NCBI GenBank assembly: GCA_022616435.1
Contig: JAKEET010000026.1
Location: 1-46,949, forward strand
Reading direction: 5' to 3'
DNA from: Gemmataceae bacterium
GTDB taxonomy: Bacteria > Planctomycetota > Planctomycetia > Gemmatales > Gemmataceae
Length of the DNA: 46,949 bases
Each line of letters opens with the position of its first letter. The stretch's first letter is position 1. A program made the position numbers and the translations under genes. Under the pieces are notes generated by a model. It was given only the letters and a program-made list of their open reading frames with translations, searched no databases and was not told where the DNA came from. This document shows, in pieces, positions 32,827-41,909 of the stretch.

Positions 32827-33114
32827 GACTTGAACCTTCCTTTCCATCGCTCGACGTGGTCGAACACGTTACCGGGTTTCAACTTAGACGCTACCCATTC
32901 AATCGTACGACACGTTCATGAAGCCGGGCGTTCGGGCTCGCGAAAATTCATTGAAGTTTTTGCCGCTTTGCCGTGCTTTTCGCGTCGGCTTTTCGTAATC
33001 CTACGGGGTCAAGGCAAGCGCCTGATTCCCGCCTATCGGTCAGTTTCTCCTTGCCGGCCGGCGCCCGGCGACTTATAAGAGAGTTTTTCCCACCTCGCGG
33101 AGGACAGCGTTCGC

Positions 33115-34446
33115 ATGGCCAAGAAACCACCACGCCGGCGTGCCAACCGTGTCACCCGTGTCACCCGCTTCGCCCGCACGAAACCTGCCCCTGTCGCGGT
33201 GCAACACGAACGCACCAGTCCAACCCTCCTCAAGCAGGCGATCCACGCCGGCGGCGGCGTTCTGCGGCTGGCGCCGACCTGGGTGCCGCGCTCGTTTCTG
33301 ACGCCCGGCCGCCGCTTGAAACTGCACACGGCCGACCTGTACGCCTACGGCGCCCATCGCGGCGGCATCGACGAACGCTGGTTCGCCTCGACCACGCCGG
33401 CCGCCAACGAAGGGGCCGCCTGGGATGAAGGCCTCAGCTATGTCGTTCACGACGGCAAGAAGGCGTTCACCCTCCGCGAAGGGATCCAGTTCGGCGGGGC
33501 CAACCTTGTCGGCCCGGACATCTGGGACAAGTACCGGCGCTGGCCGGTCTACAGCAAGTTCTTCGATAACTTCGGGCCCATTCCCCATCACATGCATCAG
33601 AACAACGCCCAGGCCGCGCTGGTGGGCCAGCAGGGTAAACCAGAGTCGTACTATTTTCCACCCCAGCTCAATCCCACGGGCAACAACTTTCCGTACACGT
33701 TTTTCGGCCTGGAGCCCGGCACAACGAAACAGGACATTCGCCGCTGCCTCGAACGCTGGAACCAGGGCGACAACGGCATCCTCAACTACAGCAAGGCCTA
33801 TCGCCTCCAGCCCGGCACCGGCTGGCTGGTGCCGCCGTGCATCCTGCACGCTCCCGGCTCGCTCGTCACCTACGAGCCGCAATGGGGCTCGGACGTGTTC
33901 GGCATGTATCAATCGATGGTCGAAGGCCGTTATGTGCCGTGGGAATTGCTGGTAAAGGACGTGCCGCCGCAGTACCACAAAGACCTGGATTACCTGATCG
34001 ATCAGCTCGATTGGGAAGCCAACGTCAACCCGCGCTTCAAGGACAGTCACTACCTGGAGCCGATCGCAGCCGAAGGCGGTCCGGAGAAGGGCTACGTCGA
34101 TCGCTGGGTTGTCTACGGCAAGATCGGCGGCGAGGAGTTGTTCACGGCCAAGGAGCTCACCGTGCAGCCGGGGGTGAAGATCACGATCAAGGACCGCGGC
34201 GCCTACGGACTGATCGCGGTGCAGGGGAGCGGCTGGATCGACAAGCACCGCCTGCACACGCCGGCGATGATTCGCTTCACCGACCTGACCGAGGACGAAG
34301 TCTTCGTGACGTATGAAGCGGCCCGCGACGGCGTGGTGTTCGACAACACCGGGACCGAGCCACTGGTGACGCTCCGCTACTTCGGACCGGGAACAAACCC
34401 GCAGGCGCCGCTGGTGGGGGATTACAGGCGGAATGGAGTGAAATAG
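33115..34446 (+). CDS. ManA-like cupin protein with two metal-site motifs
   Basis: The product is 443 aa. It opens with a basic, probably disordered extension (about 1-35) containing the duplicated RVT units; the homologous core likely starts near GGVLRLAPTWVPRSFL. The cupin part has GPIPHHMHQNNAQA, a metal-binding His cluster like phosphomannose isomerase, and later PGTGWLVPPCILHAPGS. The C-terminal half holds a second cupin-like barrel (PGVKITIKDRGAYGLIAVQG). A type I mannose-6-phosphate isomerase-like activity is possible, but the family is not settled. GGAGGAC is 12 nt before the ATG. It leads a plus-strand series with two TIM-barrel epimerases 69 and 62 bp apart. Confidence 0.7.
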   Translation: MAKKPPRRRANRVTRVTRFARTKPAPVAVQHERTSPTLLKQAIHAGGGVLRLAPTWVPRSFLTPGRRLKLHTADLYAYGAHRGGIDERWFASTTPAANEGAAWDEGLSYVVHDGKKAFTLREGIQFGGANLVGPDIWDKYRRWPVYSKFFDNFGPIPHHMHQNNAQAALVGQQGKPESYYFPPQLNPTGNNFPYTFFGLEPGTTKQDIRRCLERWNQGDNGILNYSKAYRLQPGTGWLVPPCILHAPGSLVTYEPQWGSDVFGMYQSMVEGRYVPWELLVKDVPPQYHKDLDYLIDQLDWEANVNPRFKDSHYLEPIAAEGGPEKGYVDRWVVYGKIGGEELFTAKELTVQPGVKITIKDRGAYGLIAVQGSGWIDKHRLHTPAMIRFTDLTEDEVFVTYEAARDGVVFDNTGTEPLVTLRYFGPGTNPQAPLVGDYRRNGVK

Positions 34447-34453
34447 CTCTACG

Positions 34454-34484
34454 CCCCGGGATGAGCGCAGCGACTCCCCGGGGG
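34454..34484. repeat. CCCCGGGA hairpin between cupin and first epimerase genes
   Basis: CCCCGGGA (34454-34461) and TCCCCGGGGG (34475-34484) can pair around a short ATGAGCGCAGCGAC-like centre. It starts 8 bp after the cupin stop codon. Its form suggests another dispersed palindromic repeat, or a processing site between genes of the cluster. I saw only this copy in the window. Confidence 0.4.
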
Positions 34485-34515
34485 TAGCATTTTCTCGTCA
34501 ACAGGTGACTGTCCA

Positions 34516-35559
34516 ATGCCAAACATCTTCCCCAAACTCCACAACGCCACCTGGCCCGGCGTGGTCGGCAAGGGCTCGCCCGACGCCGAGCCAACCATCG
34601 ATCTCGATACGATGATCGACTTGACCGCCAGGGCCGAGGTCAACGGCGTCAAGTTCGAAGGCATCGACGTGTTCCTGTTCGCGCCGCACGTGGACATCGA
34701 TTCCACCGAGGACGACTTGAAACGTCTCGCCGACAAGGTGCGGGCCAGGAACCTGGTCATCGGCTCCGTGGTGGCCCCGGTTTGGGGCGGCACCGGCGGC
34801 GGCGCGGCCATGGGCGGCGACACCGACCGGCTGGCGTTCCTGCACCAGGTGCGCAAGGGCTGCCGCATCGCCAAGACGCTGCGCGAGCTGGGCGTGCGGC
34901 CCTACGGCATCGTCCGCATCGATTCGGCCGGCGGACCCGGGGATTGGGCCAAGGATCCGGAAGGCAACCAGAAAAAGATCGCCGCGACTTTCCGCGAAGC
35001 TTGCGACATCGCCAAGGACTTCGGCGAACGCCTCGCCGCGGAAGGCGAAATCTGCTGGGGCGGCATGCATAGCTGGAAACGCATGCTGCAGCTTATCGAA
35101 CTGACGGATCGCCCCGGCCTGCTCGGCTTCCAGGCCGACATGGCCCATACGCTGCTCTACACGCTCGGCTACAACGCGCCGGAAGATCGCATCGTTCCGG
35201 AGAACTTCAACTGGGAGCCGGCCGTCCTGGACAAGGCGCTGGCGACCCTGACCGCGGCGCTGCGGCCGTGGACCATCGACTTCCACATCGCCCAGAACGA
35301 CGCCACCGTCAAAGGCTCCGGCTCGCACGACAAGACCGGCCGGCACTGCTTGCCGACCGATCCCAACGGCAAGTTGAAGATCGCGCACCACGCCGGCTTC
35401 TGGCTGCGCGACAGCTACGGCAATGTCACCAAGAGGATCAAGCACGTTTGCTGGGACGGCTGCATGTTCCCCAACGAGACAATGATGAAACCCGAGACCT
35501 GGAACAGCATCCTGGCCGCGATGATCGCCGTGCGCGACGCCCATGGGTGGAGTGAATAG
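34516..35559 (+). CDS. Sugar isomerase-like TIM-barrel protein (AP-endonuclease-2 superfamily)
   Basis: The product is 347 aa. The xylose-isomerase-like TIM barrel is indicated by GVKFEGIDVFLFAPH, WGGTGGGAAMGG, GEICWGGMHSW and LLGFQADMAHTLLYTLG (Asp and His ligand pattern), then DFHIAQNDATVKGSGSHDKTGRH near the end. Members isomerise or epimerise sugars or cyclitols with a divalent metal. The HDKTGRHC segment and the Trp-rich start are unusual but I cannot tie them to a subfamily. The ATG at 34516 is preceded by an ACAGGTGA stretch. It follows the cupin gene and precedes a second barrel protein on the same strand, so both may act on one sugar. Confidence 0.75.
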   Translation: MPNIFPKLHNATWPGVVGKGSPDAEPTIDLDTMIDLTARAEVNGVKFEGIDVFLFAPHVDIDSTEDDLKRLADKVRARNLVIGSVVAPVWGGTGGGAAMGGDTDRLAFLHQVRKGCRIAKTLRELGVRPYGIVRIDSAGGPGDWAKDPEGNQKKIAATFREACDIAKDFGERLAAEGEICWGGMHSWKRMLQLIELTDRPGLLGFQADMAHTLLYTLGYNAPEDRIVPENFNWEPAVLDKALATLTAALRPWTIDFHIAQNDATVKGSGSHDKTGRHCLPTDPNGKLKIAHHAGFWLRDSYGNVTKRIKHVCWDGCMFPNETMMKPETWNSILAAMIAVRDAHGWSE

Positions 35560-35591
35560 GTCGATCGCCGCTCGCGGCTGGACGGCGCGAG

Positions 35592-35609
35592 CGCTAAGCC
35601 GCAAGCGGC
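35592..35609. repeat. CGCTAAGCCGCAAGCGGC repeat, single copy
   Basis: The same 18-mer occurs at 41872-41889 (exact) and, with one change, in the purC hairpin at 28306-28362. Here it stands 12 bp before the start of the second epimerase gene. It contains the small palindrome GCCGCAAGCGGC. Confidence 0.75.
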
Positions 35610-35621
35610 AATTGCGTAGTC

Positions 35622-36536
35622 ATGAAGAAACTCTCCATCGGCAGCTGGGCCTTTCTTTTCAACCAGGACCAGCCGGCGACCGATTTCCACGGGCTGGTCC
35701 ACGACATCGCCAATCTGGGCTACGAAGGCGTCGAGCTCGGCGGTTTCGCGCCGCATCCCAATCCTCACTCGCACGACACCAAAGAAAAGCGACAGCACCT
35801 CGCAGCCATGGTCCGCGATCATGGGCTGGAATTCTCGGCGCTAGCGGCGGACCTGTGGTCGCAAAAGCTGGTGAGCGTTGACGATCATCGCCCCTGGCTG
35901 GCCGCGGCTGAGAAAAACCTGGCGTTCGCCCAGGACCTGGGCATCACGACGATGCGCATCGACACGGCCGAGCCGGTCGCGGCGATCCGCGGCTTGAATC
36001 TCGACCCGCGGCTGATGATGGATCGCGCCGTGCAGGCGTTTGCGGCGTGCGCCAAGCGGGCCGCGGACTGCGGGATCACGATCTGCTGGGAGTTTGAGCC
36101 GGGGTTTCCGCTGAACAAGCCGTCGGAGATTCTCGAAGTTGTCCAGCGCGTGCGTGACGCCGGCGGCGTTCCCAATTTCGGCGTGCTGTTCGACACCTGC
36201 CATGCCCACATGTGCGCCGCGGTTGGCGCGAATCAAACCGGTGAGCGCGAGATGTTGCCGGGCGGGGCGCTCGAACTGCTCCAGCGACTGCAGGGGAAGA
36301 TCAACCACGTCCACTTCATCGACTCTGACGGCTCGCTGAACGAGCATCATACGAGCACGCGCATCCCCCTCGGCGCCGGCGTTCTGAGATTCGATCAGCT
36401 CATGCCCGCGCTGCTGGCGAGCGGCGTCCCCAACGACTGGTGGTGCGTCGATCTGTGCTTCTGGCCCAACGCGTGGGAGGCGGCGGGGGAATGCCGGCGC
36501 TTCCTGGACCGGCTGCGCCGAAAGTACGCGGCGTGA
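35622..36536 (+). CDS. Sugar phosphate isomerase/epimerase-like TIM-barrel protein
   Basis: The product is 304 aa, a typical length. It begins MKKLSIGSWAFLF and has the barrel strands GYEGVELGGFAPH, ICWEFEPG (Glu ligand), PNFGVLFDTCHAHM (Asp and His ligands), and INHVHFIDSDG followed by RIPLGAGVLRFDQL. This is the standard pattern for sugar epimerases such as the tagatose or IolE/IolI groups; substrate cannot be fixed. The repeat CGCTAAGCCGCAAGCGGC lies 12 bp upstream, and no strong ribosome binding site is visible. It is the third gene of the cupin-epimerase series. Confidence 0.85.
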   Translation: MKKLSIGSWAFLFNQDQPATDFHGLVHDIANLGYEGVELGGFAPHPNPHSHDTKEKRQHLAAMVRDHGLEFSALAADLWSQKLVSVDDHRPWLAAAEKNLAFAQDLGITTMRIDTAEPVAAIRGLNLDPRLMMDRAVQAFAACAKRAADCGITICWEFEPGFPLNKPSEILEVVQRVRDAGGVPNFGVLFDTCHAHMCAAVGANQTGEREMLPGGALELLQRLQGKINHVHFIDSDGSLNEHHTSTRIPLGAGVLRFDQLMPALLASGVPNDWWCVDLCFWPNAWEAAGECRRFLDRLRRKYAA

Positions 36537-36596
36537 ATGGGCGGCGGCTTTGCTGTACAATGCCCGCAGTCGAACAATGGTCAATCGAGGTTTGCC

Positions 36597-37277
36597 ATGG
36601 CGACCGGCGTATTGGCGAAGCGATCAAGAAGTCTGGCGGAAGTGCTCCACCGCCTCGGCGACATTCCCGTGGAACGCATCCGCCTGCCCATCGGCAGCGC
36701 GACCGAGGCGGATGTGATCCGGCTTCTCGACGGCGACGACAAACACATCTGCGAGTTGATCGACGGCGTCCTGGTGGAGAAAGACATGGGCTGGCGCGAG
36801 TCCGTCATCGCGGTGCAATGTGGTCGGCATATCGCAAATTACTTGGACGAACACGACCTTGGAATTGTCTTCGGCACCGATGGGCCGGTGCGACTCAGGC
36901 GCGGCCGCATTCGCTTTCCGGACACCGGTTTCGTTTCCTGGGACCGAATTACCGATGACGATTATCTCGAACATCCGATTCTCGACGCCGTGCCGAACCT
37001 GACGATCGAGGTCATCAGCAAAGGCAACACCCCGCGCGAAATGGCATTGAAGCTGCGCGATTACTTTCGAGCGGGCGTTCAACTGGTCTGGTACATCTAC
37101 CCCAAGACGGAAACCGCGCTGGCGTACACGTCGCCGACGGCGAAAAAAGAGATCCTCATCGACGGCAGCCTGGACGGCGGCAAAGTGCTGCCCGGCTTTT
37201 CCTTGCCGTTGAGAAAGCTACTCGCGCTCCCCCGCCGCCGTGGCAACGGCCGGCAGCGCGGCAATGGTTCGAGATGA
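36597..37277 (+). CDS. Uma2 family (DUF820) nuclease-like protein, second copy
   Basis: The product is 226 aa. Core features are CELIDGVLVEKDMGWRES near the start, RFPDTGFVSWDR (nuclease Asp position), LTIEVISKGNTPREM (Glu strand) and LVWYIYP. It is the PD-(D/E)XK Uma2/DUF820 type, but with an Asp-Thr-Gly rather than Asp-Gly in the first motif. The ATG at 36597 follows a GAGG. Only 4 bp separate it from the beta-lactamase gene, so they may be cotranscribed. It is not closely similar to the other Uma2 protein at 11342. Confidence 0.8.
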   Translation: MATGVLAKRSRSLAEVLHRLGDIPVERIRLPIGSATEADVIRLLDGDDKHICELIDGVLVEKDMGWRESVIAVQCGRHIANYLDEHDLGIVFGTDGPVRLRRGRIRFPDTGFVSWDRITDDDYLEHPILDAVPNLTIEVISKGNTPREMALKLRDYFRAGVQLVWYIYPKTETALAYTSPTAKKEILIDGSLDGGKVLPGFSLPLRKLLALPRRRGNGRQRGNGSR

Positions 37278-37281
37278 TCGC

Positions 37282-38187
37282 ATGACCTCGCGCAGCTTGC
37301 TTGCCCTGGGCGTCCTTGTCCTGCCGGGATTCAACGTCCGCTCTCAAGAAACCGACAAGGCGTTTGCCGGCCGCATCCTCCCCCTTGTCAAGTCCCATCG
37401 CGGCCAGGTTGCCGTCGCGGTCAAGCATCTCGATTCCGGCGAATCCTTCCATCACGACGCCGACCAGGCGATGCCGACCGCCAGCCTCATCAAGTTCATG
37501 GTGATGCTCGAAGTCTACCAGCAAGTACGCGAGGGCAAGCTCAAGCTGAGCGATCTCGTCGTGCTGCGCAAGGAAGACATGGTGCCCGGCTCCGGCATCC
37601 TCACGTACCATTTCAGCGACGGCGCCACGTTCCCGCTCCGCGACGCCGTGCGCCTGATGATTGTCTACTCCGACAACACCGCCACCAACCTGGTGCTCGA
37701 CAAGATCGGCATCGCCTCGACCGGCCAGCGCATGGCCGAATGGGGCTGCCCGAACACCAGGATCCACGCCAAGGTGTTCAAGGGAAGCACGACGTCCATC
37801 GATCCGGAGCGGACCAAGAAGTTCGGCCTCGGCTCGACGACGGCCCGCGAGACCGTGCTGCTCCTGGAGAAATTGCACCAGGGCAAGCTGGTCAGTCCGG
37901 AAGCGTGCAAGGAGATGATCGCCCATCTCAAGAAGTGCGACGACAAGTCGAAGCTGAAGCGCTTCCTGCCCGAGAAGATCGCAGTGGCCCACAAGACCGG
38001 CTCCGTCAGCGACGTGAAGACCGACGCGGGCATCCTGTACTTGCCGGGCGGGCCGGTCGCCGTGTGCGTGCTGACGGCGAAGAACGAGGACAAGCGTTTC
38101 CGCGACGACAACGCCGCCAGCGTGCTGATCGGCAAGATCGCGAAGGAGGTTCACGACCACTTCGCCAAGAAAGCGCCGACGAAGTGA
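37282..38187 (+). CDS. Class-A-like serine beta-lactamase family protein, exported
   Basis: The product is 301 aa. A signal peptide (about 1-21, ending near FNVRSQ) precedes the beta-lactamase/transpeptidase fold. The three active site motifs are intact: Ser68-x-x-Lys71 (TASLIKF), Ser130-Asp131-Asn132 (VYSDNTATN) and Lys238-Thr239-Gly240 (AHKTGSVSD). I cannot place a Glu equivalent to Glu166 in the omega-loop region (FKGSTTSIDPERTKKF), so penicillin hydrolysis is not certain; it might act as an esterase or peptidoglycan enzyme. I chose the ATG at 37282. The BlaI/M56 pair is 13 kb away, and no BlaI-type palindrome is seen before this gene. Confidence 0.85.
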   Translation: MTSRSLLALGVLVLPGFNVRSQETDKAFAGRILPLVKSHRGQVAVAVKHLDSGESFHHDADQAMPTASLIKFMVMLEVYQQVREGKLKLSDLVVLRKEDMVPGSGILTYHFSDGATFPLRDAVRLMIVYSDNTATNLVLDKIGIASTGQRMAEWGCPNTRIHAKVFKGSTTSIDPERTKKFGLGSTTARETVLLLEKLHQGKLVSPEACKEMIAHLKKCDDKSKLKRFLPEKIAVAHKTGSVSDVKTDAGILYLPGGPVAVCVLTAKNEDKRFRDDNAASVLIGKIAKEVHDHFAKKAPTK

Positions 38188-38199
38188 CGCATGTACCCA

Positions 38200-38919
38200 T
38201 CAAGAGCGCAGTTTTCTGGCCAGCAACGCCGTCGCGATTCCAAAGGCGACGAATACTCCCAGCGGCAGCAGCACGTTGACGTCCGCCAGGTCGCTCCAGG
38301 CGAGACCCTCGTCGATGACTCGGCGGCCCACGGTGGCAAAAAGGTATTGGTACACGAACGTTCCCGGCACGATGCCGATCGCAGTGGCGAGCACATAGTC
38401 GCGCCAGCGGATGCTCGTGAATCCACAGCCGAAGTTGATGCCGTTGAACGGAAACAGCGGCACCAGCCGAATGATCAACAAGCTGACGAAACCGTGGTCG
38501 CGGAGCCGTTGATCGAGAGCCTGCAACCGCCCGCCCAGGAGTTGATCGACGAAGTCGCGGCCGAGCGCCTTGGCCAGCAAGAACGCCAGCGTGGCCCCGA
38601 TGGTGGCGCCGATCCACGTGTACAGTGTGCCTTCCCAGACGCCGAACAGGACGGCGCCGACGAAGCTCATCAGCACGCCGGGCACCAGCAGCACCGTGCC
38701 GGCGACGTAGGTCAGCACGTACAGGAGCCTGGCGAGGCCTGGATCGATGCCTTGCAAGAGGCGGTTGATGTTCTGGATCGCATTCTTGACCTCGCTCTGG
38801 TGGAAGATGAGAACGTAGATCGCTGGGACGAGAATGATGATCAGCAGCGTCAACTTCAGAATTGCTTTGGCTCGCGCACCGGACACGCCGCACCTGATCA
38901 AGAGGAAAGTGCCTTCCAC
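38200..38919 (-). CDS. TVP38/TMEM64 (DedA-like) membrane protein
   Basis: The product is 239 aa with five or six hydrophobic segments. It carries the VTT/SNARE-associated domain: VPGVLMSFVGAVLFGVWEG, TIGATLAFLLAKALGRD, and the conserved LRLVPLFPFNGINFGCGFT (here IIRLVPLFPFNGINF). Members move phospholipids or their head-group carriers across the inner membrane. The start is a GTG at 38919 without an obvious ribosome binding site, so another GTG 11 codons in is possible. It is the last gene of the leftward run that begins at BamD. Confidence 0.85.
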   Translation of the reverse strand: MEGTFLLIRCGVSGARAKAILKLTLLIIILVPAIYVLIFHQSEVKNAIQNINRLLQGIDPGLARLLYVLTYVAGTVLLVPGVLMSFVGAVLFGVWEGTLYTWIGATIGATLAFLLAKALGRDFVDQLLGGRLQALDQRLRDHGFVSLLIIRLVPLFPFNGINFGCGFTSIRWRDYVLATAIGIVPGTFVYQYLFATVGRRVIDEGLAWSDLADVNVLLPLGVFVAFGIATALLARKLRS

Positions 38920-38953
38920 CGCATTCTATCAGCATCGCCAATCAGCGGACCTG

Positions 38954-39349
38954 TCAAGGCTGCGGCTTGGAATCGGGCACGATGCTGTCGGGTGAGATCG
39001 AGCGATTGGTCAGGATTCCCGGAACGGTGCGCGGCGGCGGCGGCAGTTCCCTGGCGCGGTCGCGCTCCGGCCGGCGCGACAGGATGACGCGATCCGGCGT
39101 CGTGGCCGGCGGCCGCTGGGCATACGCCGGCCGATTGGTGATCTCCGGCGGCACGATCGGAGGCATTGGTTCGACGGCGGCCAAGACGACGGGCGCCGGG
39201 CTGACGATCCTGCCTTCGACGGGCCTTTGGCCGACGAACAACGGATCGCGCGGCAATTCGCCGGAGCCGGAGAGGCTCTCGCATCCCGCCAGCGCCATGG
39301 GCGCCAGGATCACGCAAGAACGCCAGGTTCGCCAAATTATCCGCGTCAT
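38954..39349 (-). CDS. Proline-rich lipoprotein
   Basis: The product is 131 aa. An N-terminal signal with a lipobox-like LAGC (cleavage before Cys23) marks it as a lipoprotein. The mature part is short, proline-rich and disordered in appearance, with PPIVPPEITNRP and ELPPPPRTVPGIL. No domain is recognisable. It follows proA by 89 bp and may be the outer end of the operon. Its function is unknown; a small envelope tether is possible. Confidence 0.6.
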   Translation of the reverse strand: MTRIIWRTWRSCVILAPMALAGCESLSGSGELPRDPLFVGQRPVEGRIVSPAPVVLAAVEPMPPIVPPEITNRPAYAQRPPATTPDRVILSRRPERDRARELPPPPRTVPGILTNRSISPDSIVPDSKPQP

Positions 39350-39438
39350 GACGAATCAGCCCATAATGCGCAATGGCGCATTTCCATACATCGAATCGTG
39401 ACGCGCTCGGGCTGAAGTGGAATTTTCGTCGGTGAGGA

Positions 39439-40695
39439 TCACTCGCGGATTTGGCCGTTTCCCCAGACGACGTACTTGTAGCTGCACAGCTCGTGCAGGC
39501 CGCACGGGCCGCGGGCATGGAACTTGTCGGTGCTGATGCCGATCTCGGCGCCGAGCCCGAACTCATAGCCGTCGTTGAAACGTGTGCTGGCGTTGACCAG
39601 CACGGCCGAGGAATCCACCGCCGCCGTGAAACGCTGGGCCGTGGCCAGGTCATTGGTCACGATCGTTTCGGTGTGCTGCGATCCATAGCGCGTGATGTGT
39701 TCGATCGCGTCGTCGAGATCGCGGACCACCTTGACCGATATGATCAAGTCGAGAAACTCGGCCGCATGGTCCGCTTCGGTGGCCTGCCGCGCGTCCGGCA
39801 CGAGGCGGCACGTTTCCGGACAGCCGCGCAGCTCGACCCCGTTGGCCCGCAACGTCGCGGCGGCTTTCGGCAGGAACGCCGCGGCGACGTCGCGATGCAC
39901 CAGCAGGCTTTCGGCGGCGTTGCACACCCCCGGCCGCTGGCACTTGGCGTTCACCAGGATGCGCTCGGCCATCTCCAGATCGGCGGCGCGATCGACAACG
40001 ACGTGGCAGTTGCCTTGATAGTGCTTCAAGACCGGCATCGTCGCCTCGCCGGCCACGCGCCGGATGAGGCCCTCGCCGCCGCGCGGGATGGCCAGGTCAA
40101 TCCATTGGTTCAGCTTCAACAACTCGCCGACCGCCTCGCGATCGGCGGTCGTCACCAGTTGAACGGCGTCGGCCGGCAACTCGCAGGCCCGCAGGCTGTC
40201 CTGAAGGATGGCGTGCAAGGCGGTGTTCGAGCCGAGCGCCTCTTTGCCGCCGCGCAAGATCACGGCGTTGCCGCTCTTGACGCACAGGCCGGCCGCGTCG
40301 ATCGTGACGTTCGGCCGCGATTCGTAGATGAAGAAGATGACGCCGAGCGGCACGCCGATTTTCAGGACTTGCAGGCCGTTGGGCCGGACGTTGCTGTCGA
40401 GGACTTTGCCCACAGGGTCTGGAAGGGCCGCGATCGCGCGGAGGCCGGCGGCGGCGGCGCCGATGCGCTCGGGCGTCAGCCGCAAGCGATCGGCCTGGGC
40501 GGCGTTGAGCTGATGCTGTTCCGCGGCCGCCAGGTCTTGGCGGTTCGCTGTCACGATCTCCGCGGCACGCGTCTCGAGCGCCTGGGCGGCGTGGGCGAGC
40601 CAGCGGTTCTTCCGTTCGCCGAGCGCGGTCGCCAGGATTCGGGACGCGGCCCGGGCGCGGCGGCCGAGATCATCGCAATAGGTGGACAGGTTCAT
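39439..40695 (-). CDS. proA: Gamma-glutamyl phosphate reductase
   Basis: The product is 418 aa, normal for ProA. It reduces gamma-glutamyl phosphate to the semialdehyde with NADPH in proline synthesis. Signatures are [49 protein letters not shown], and [13 protein letters not shown] with the likely catalytic Cys258. The C-terminal region has [20 protein letters not shown]. The start codon overlaps the cdaR stop in ATGA. A proB is not present in the window. It sits in the operon with cdaR and cdaA, which is uncommon outside planctomycetes as far as I know. Confidence 0.95.
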   Translation of the reverse strand: MNLSTYCDDLGRRARAASRILATALGERKNRWLAHAAQALETRAAEIVTANRQDLAAAEQHQLNAAQADRLRLTPERIGAAAAGLRAIAALPDPVGKVLDSNVRPNGLQVLKIGVPLGVIFFIYESRPNVTIDAAGLCVKSGNAVILRGGKEALGSNTALHAILQDSLRACELPADAVQLVTTADREAVGELLKLNQWIDLAIPRGGEGLIRRVAGEATMPVLKHYQGNCHVVVDRAADLEMAERILVNAKCQRPGVCNAAESLLVHRDVAAAFLPKAAATLRANGVELRGCPETCRLVPDARQATEADHAAEFLDLIISVKVVRDLDDAIEHITRYGSQHTETIVTNDLATAQRFTAAVDSSAVLVNASTRFNDGYEFGLGAEIGISTDKFHARGPCGLHELCSYKYVVWGNGQIRE

Positions 40696-41816
40696 GGTGC
40701 GGAAGCGTCGGATGTTCGGGGCGCGGGCTCTGGTTGCACAGGTTGCGGCGGTATGGGCTTGGGCGGCGCGGGCTTCGTCAGTTTCGGATCGACTTCCGTT
40801 GCCGCGACGCGCTCCAGCTCTTCCAATTGGAACGCGACCAGCGGCGGCGTGTTGTCCGCGAGCTGGAAGTCCTTGGGTAATTGTAAGCGAAGCGGCTCCA
40901 GATTGCGCCCTCGGCCGAAGGTGCCCTTGGTCAAATCGATGTAGGCCAGCACCGGCGGCGGCTCATCGCCGGTTGGACCGATCAGCCGCAGCGCCACCTT
41001 GCCCTGGCGTTCATCGGCGAAGCGCGGCCGCCACGGGAACTGCGCCGGACACAAGAAATGGACGGCGACGTCGCGCAGCTCATACAGTCGTTTCTTCGGC
41101 GTCACCTTGCAGCGGAACACCACGTGCGGCGGCGTCACCTGCACGGCGTGGCCTTCCAGCTCGTTGACCAGGGTCGCCTGGTCCTTGACCACCGGATCGC
41201 CGTTCTCGTCCGGCAAGACGGTGAAGGCGTACGGTTGCGTGGTGATCGCCACGGCGCGGTCGAGGACGCCCTTGGGTCCACGGACCAGCACGCTGGCCGG
41301 CTCGATCTTGATCTGGGTGATGCGCGCCTCGCCGGTATACTCCAGCTTCACCGGCAAGCTTCGCTCGCTGAGTCGATGCACGGTGAGCGGAATGGCCCGC
41401 GTCGCCTCGACCAGCTCCGCCGTGACGCCGGGCGGCACAACCACATGACCCGGCTCGACGCGGACCACGTCGCTGAACGACGCGTCCTGCTGGCGGCCAT
41501 CGGCGATGGCGTAGTCGATGGTCACTTTGACCTGGCCGCGCTGCAGCTTGCGGCGCAGCTCGCGGATGCGCGACGTCGAACCGAAGAACGAGGCGGTGAC
41601 CCGCGGCGTGCCGGGAATTTCCAGAGCGTACTGGTCGCGGTGCCCGGCGGCGAGTTGAACCTGCACGGGAATCTGCACCTGGTCGATGTTTTCCCTGGCC
41701 CGGCTGTGCAGGTACAGCCAGACGATGAACGCCAGGCACAGGGCGATCAGGCCTTCCAGGGCGACGTGCCGGTAGTACGGCGTGGGCCACCAGGATTGGA
41801 GCCAGTATTGCGACAT
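40692..41816 (-). CDS. cdaR: CdaR-like YbbR-domain protein
   Basis: The product is 374 aa. A single membrane helix (about 22-40, [19 protein letters not shown]) is followed by extracytoplasmic YbbR-like beta repeats ([23 protein letters not shown] with [16 protein letters not shown]). The C-terminus is proline-rich ([12 protein letters not shown]). CdaR partners regulate the diadenylate cyclase CdaA at the membrane. I chose the ATG at 41816 because it has AAGGA 5-6 nt upstream; the longer frame begins with TTG and adds 8 residues. It is 78 bp after cdaA and overlaps proA by 4 bp. Confidence 0.85.
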   Translation of the reverse strand: MSQYWLQSWWPTPYYRHVALEGLIALCLAFIVWLYLHSRARENIDQVQIPVQVQLAAGHRDQYALEIPGTPRVTASFFGSTSRIRELRRKLQRGQVKVTIDYAIADGRQQDASFSDVVRVEPGHVVVPPGVTAELVEATRAIPLTVHRLSERSLPVKLEYTGEARITQIKIEPASVLVRGPKGVLDRAVAITTQPYAFTVLPDENGDPVVKDQATLVNELEGHAVQVTPPHVVFRCKVTPKKRLYELRDVAVHFLCPAQFPWRPRFADERQGKVALRLIGPTGDEPPPVLAYIDLTKGTFGRGRNLEPLRLQLPKDFQLADNTPPLVAFQLEELERVAATEVDPKLTKPAPPKPIPPQPVQPEPAPRTSDASAP

Positions 41817-41871
41817 ACGAGTCCTTGGCTTGCTGTTCAATACTTCCGAGTCGAAGCGGAGGTCACACGAA

Positions 41872-41909
41872 CGCTAAGCCGCAAGCGGCCGTGTCAAGCC
41901 GCAAGCGGC
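41872..41909. repeat. CGCTAAGCCGCAAGCGGC doublet at the cdaA stop codon
   Basis: Two direct copies of the family occur: the full 18-mer at 41872-41889 and a shorter CAAGCCGCAAGCGGC at 41895-41909. The cdaA stop codon (41894-41896) and its last codons (MPLAA) lie in the second copy. Each carries a GCCGCAAGCGGC palindrome. The repeat is also at 35592-35609 and, inverted, at 28306-28362. Confidence 0.8.
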
